Shown piece by piece: positions 5,255-5,408 of a stretch of 5,408 nt of DNA. The position numbers were made by a program, and so were the translations under genes. Numbering within the stretch: the first letter of the stretch is position 1; each line of letters begins with the position of its first letter. The notes below the pieces were generated by a model. That model was not told the DNA's origin. It did not search any database and worked only from the letters and a program-made list of their open reading frames with translations. The DNA is from Flammeovirgaceae bacterium (GTDB lineage: Bacteria; Bacteroidota; Bacteroidia; Cytophagales; Cyclobacteriaceae): NCBI GenBank assembly GCA_947457025.1, contig CANGUI010000159.1, positions 1 to 5,408 of the forward strand, read 5' to 3'.

Positions 5255-5294
5255 CGCTTTTTCTTGCATGAGTAAAGCGATTAAGTGTATCGCT
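5255..5294. terminator. Weak hairpins in the convergent intergenic region
   Basis: Two overlapping inverted repeats lie between the hydrolase stop and the ligase-tail stop: CGCTTT (5255-5260) with AAAGCG (5274-5279), and AGCGAT (5276-5281) with ATCGCT (5289-5294). They share bases, so only one can form at a time. Neither is followed by a good T-run, although T-rich sequence (5249-5262) lies at the left. They are placed where a bidirectional terminator would be expected but are weak. Confidence 0.3.
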
Positions 5295-5301
5295 ACTGCC
5301 T

Positions 5302-5408
5302 CTACAATCCTTTGGTCGCGAACTGCGATGAGGTCTTTTGCCCGAGTGTTGCCGCGCGATCGATTTTGCCGGAACCCGTTTCAATGAAGTGAGGAATGCA
5401 CATGATCC
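5302..5408 (-). CDS. C-terminal tail of an AMP-forming ligase (MenE-like candidate), truncated by window edge
   Basis: Reading the minus strand from the window edge gives 34 residues to a TAG at 5302-5304, including IMCIPHFIETGSGKIDRAAT. The GSGKIDR core matches the A10 motif of the ANL superfamily (acyl-CoA synthetases, MenE, adenylation domains), whose lysine contacts the acyl-adenylate. The preceding P.F.ET is the strand-and-loop normally found just before it. About 20 residues after the motif, as here, is a normal end for such enzymes. The short 'FIETGSGKI' form reminds me of o-succinylbenzoate-CoA ligase from Bacteroidota, but the tail alone cannot separate it from other ligases. It converges on the alpha/beta hydrolase with a 153-base gap. 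The frame is too short and lacks a start because the gene continues beyond the window. Confidence 0.55.
   Translation of the reverse strand, partial: IMCIPHFIETGSGKIDRAATLGQKTSSQFATKGL

Noticed and set aside
5145..5387. 80-codon plus-strand frame with a GTG start overlapping the hydrolase TGA (GTGA overlap)
   Set aside because: The overlap looks like translational coupling, but the 3' half lies over the ligase A10 motif on the minus strand, and the translation (Cys/Arg/Ser-rich) has no family character.

Overview
The window looks like a chromosomal segment of a Bacteroidota member, probably of the Cytophagales type. The reasons are the lack of Shine-Dalgarno sequences before the starts, two exact TACCTTTG boxes (matching the TAnnTTTG -7 element of this phylum) in front of minus-strand genes, and the protein types present: a DUF2141 protein, a lipoprotein cyclophilin and a long RtcB with a TPR partner. 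No mobile element, CRISPR array, tRNA or rRNA is visible.

Layout. Positions 1-387 (+) hold the 3' end of a Fic-family protein. Converging on it is a small unannotated-looking 51-residue ORF (445-600, -), which has two copies of an AGGTG-N4-CACCT palindrome, one inside it and one over its stop codon. Positions 646-2605 (-) form a likely two-gene operon: rtcB (RNA 3'-phosphate ligase) followed by a TPR protein, with a 7-bp hairpin between them. Upstream of rtcB is a roughly 250-nt leader region. It has a promoter box, a structured stretch containing a 26-codon ORF, and a strong intrinsic terminator that lies before rtcB, so this stretch is either a separate small RNA or an attenuator. Positions 2949-3380 (-) encode an exported DUF2141 protein, divergent from a lipoprotein peptidyl-prolyl isomerase (3386-4144, +); the DUF2141 promoter box sits inside the isomerase coding sequence. 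Positions 4264-5148 (+) encode an alpha/beta hydrolase with a complete catalytic triad. At the right edge (5302-5408, -) is the C-terminal tail of an AMP-forming ligase, recognisable by its GSGKIDR motif and perhaps MenE-like, converging on the hydrolase.

How they fit together: rtcB plus TPR is the only clear functional unit, acting in RNA repair or splicing. The DUF2141 protein and the isomerase are both predicted envelope proteins sharing a compact divergent start region. The hydrolase and the ligase tail may belong to a metabolic neighbourhood (menaquinone synthesis is one possibility), but the window does not prove it. The best candidate for something undescribed is the promoter, structured RNA and terminator module before rtcB.
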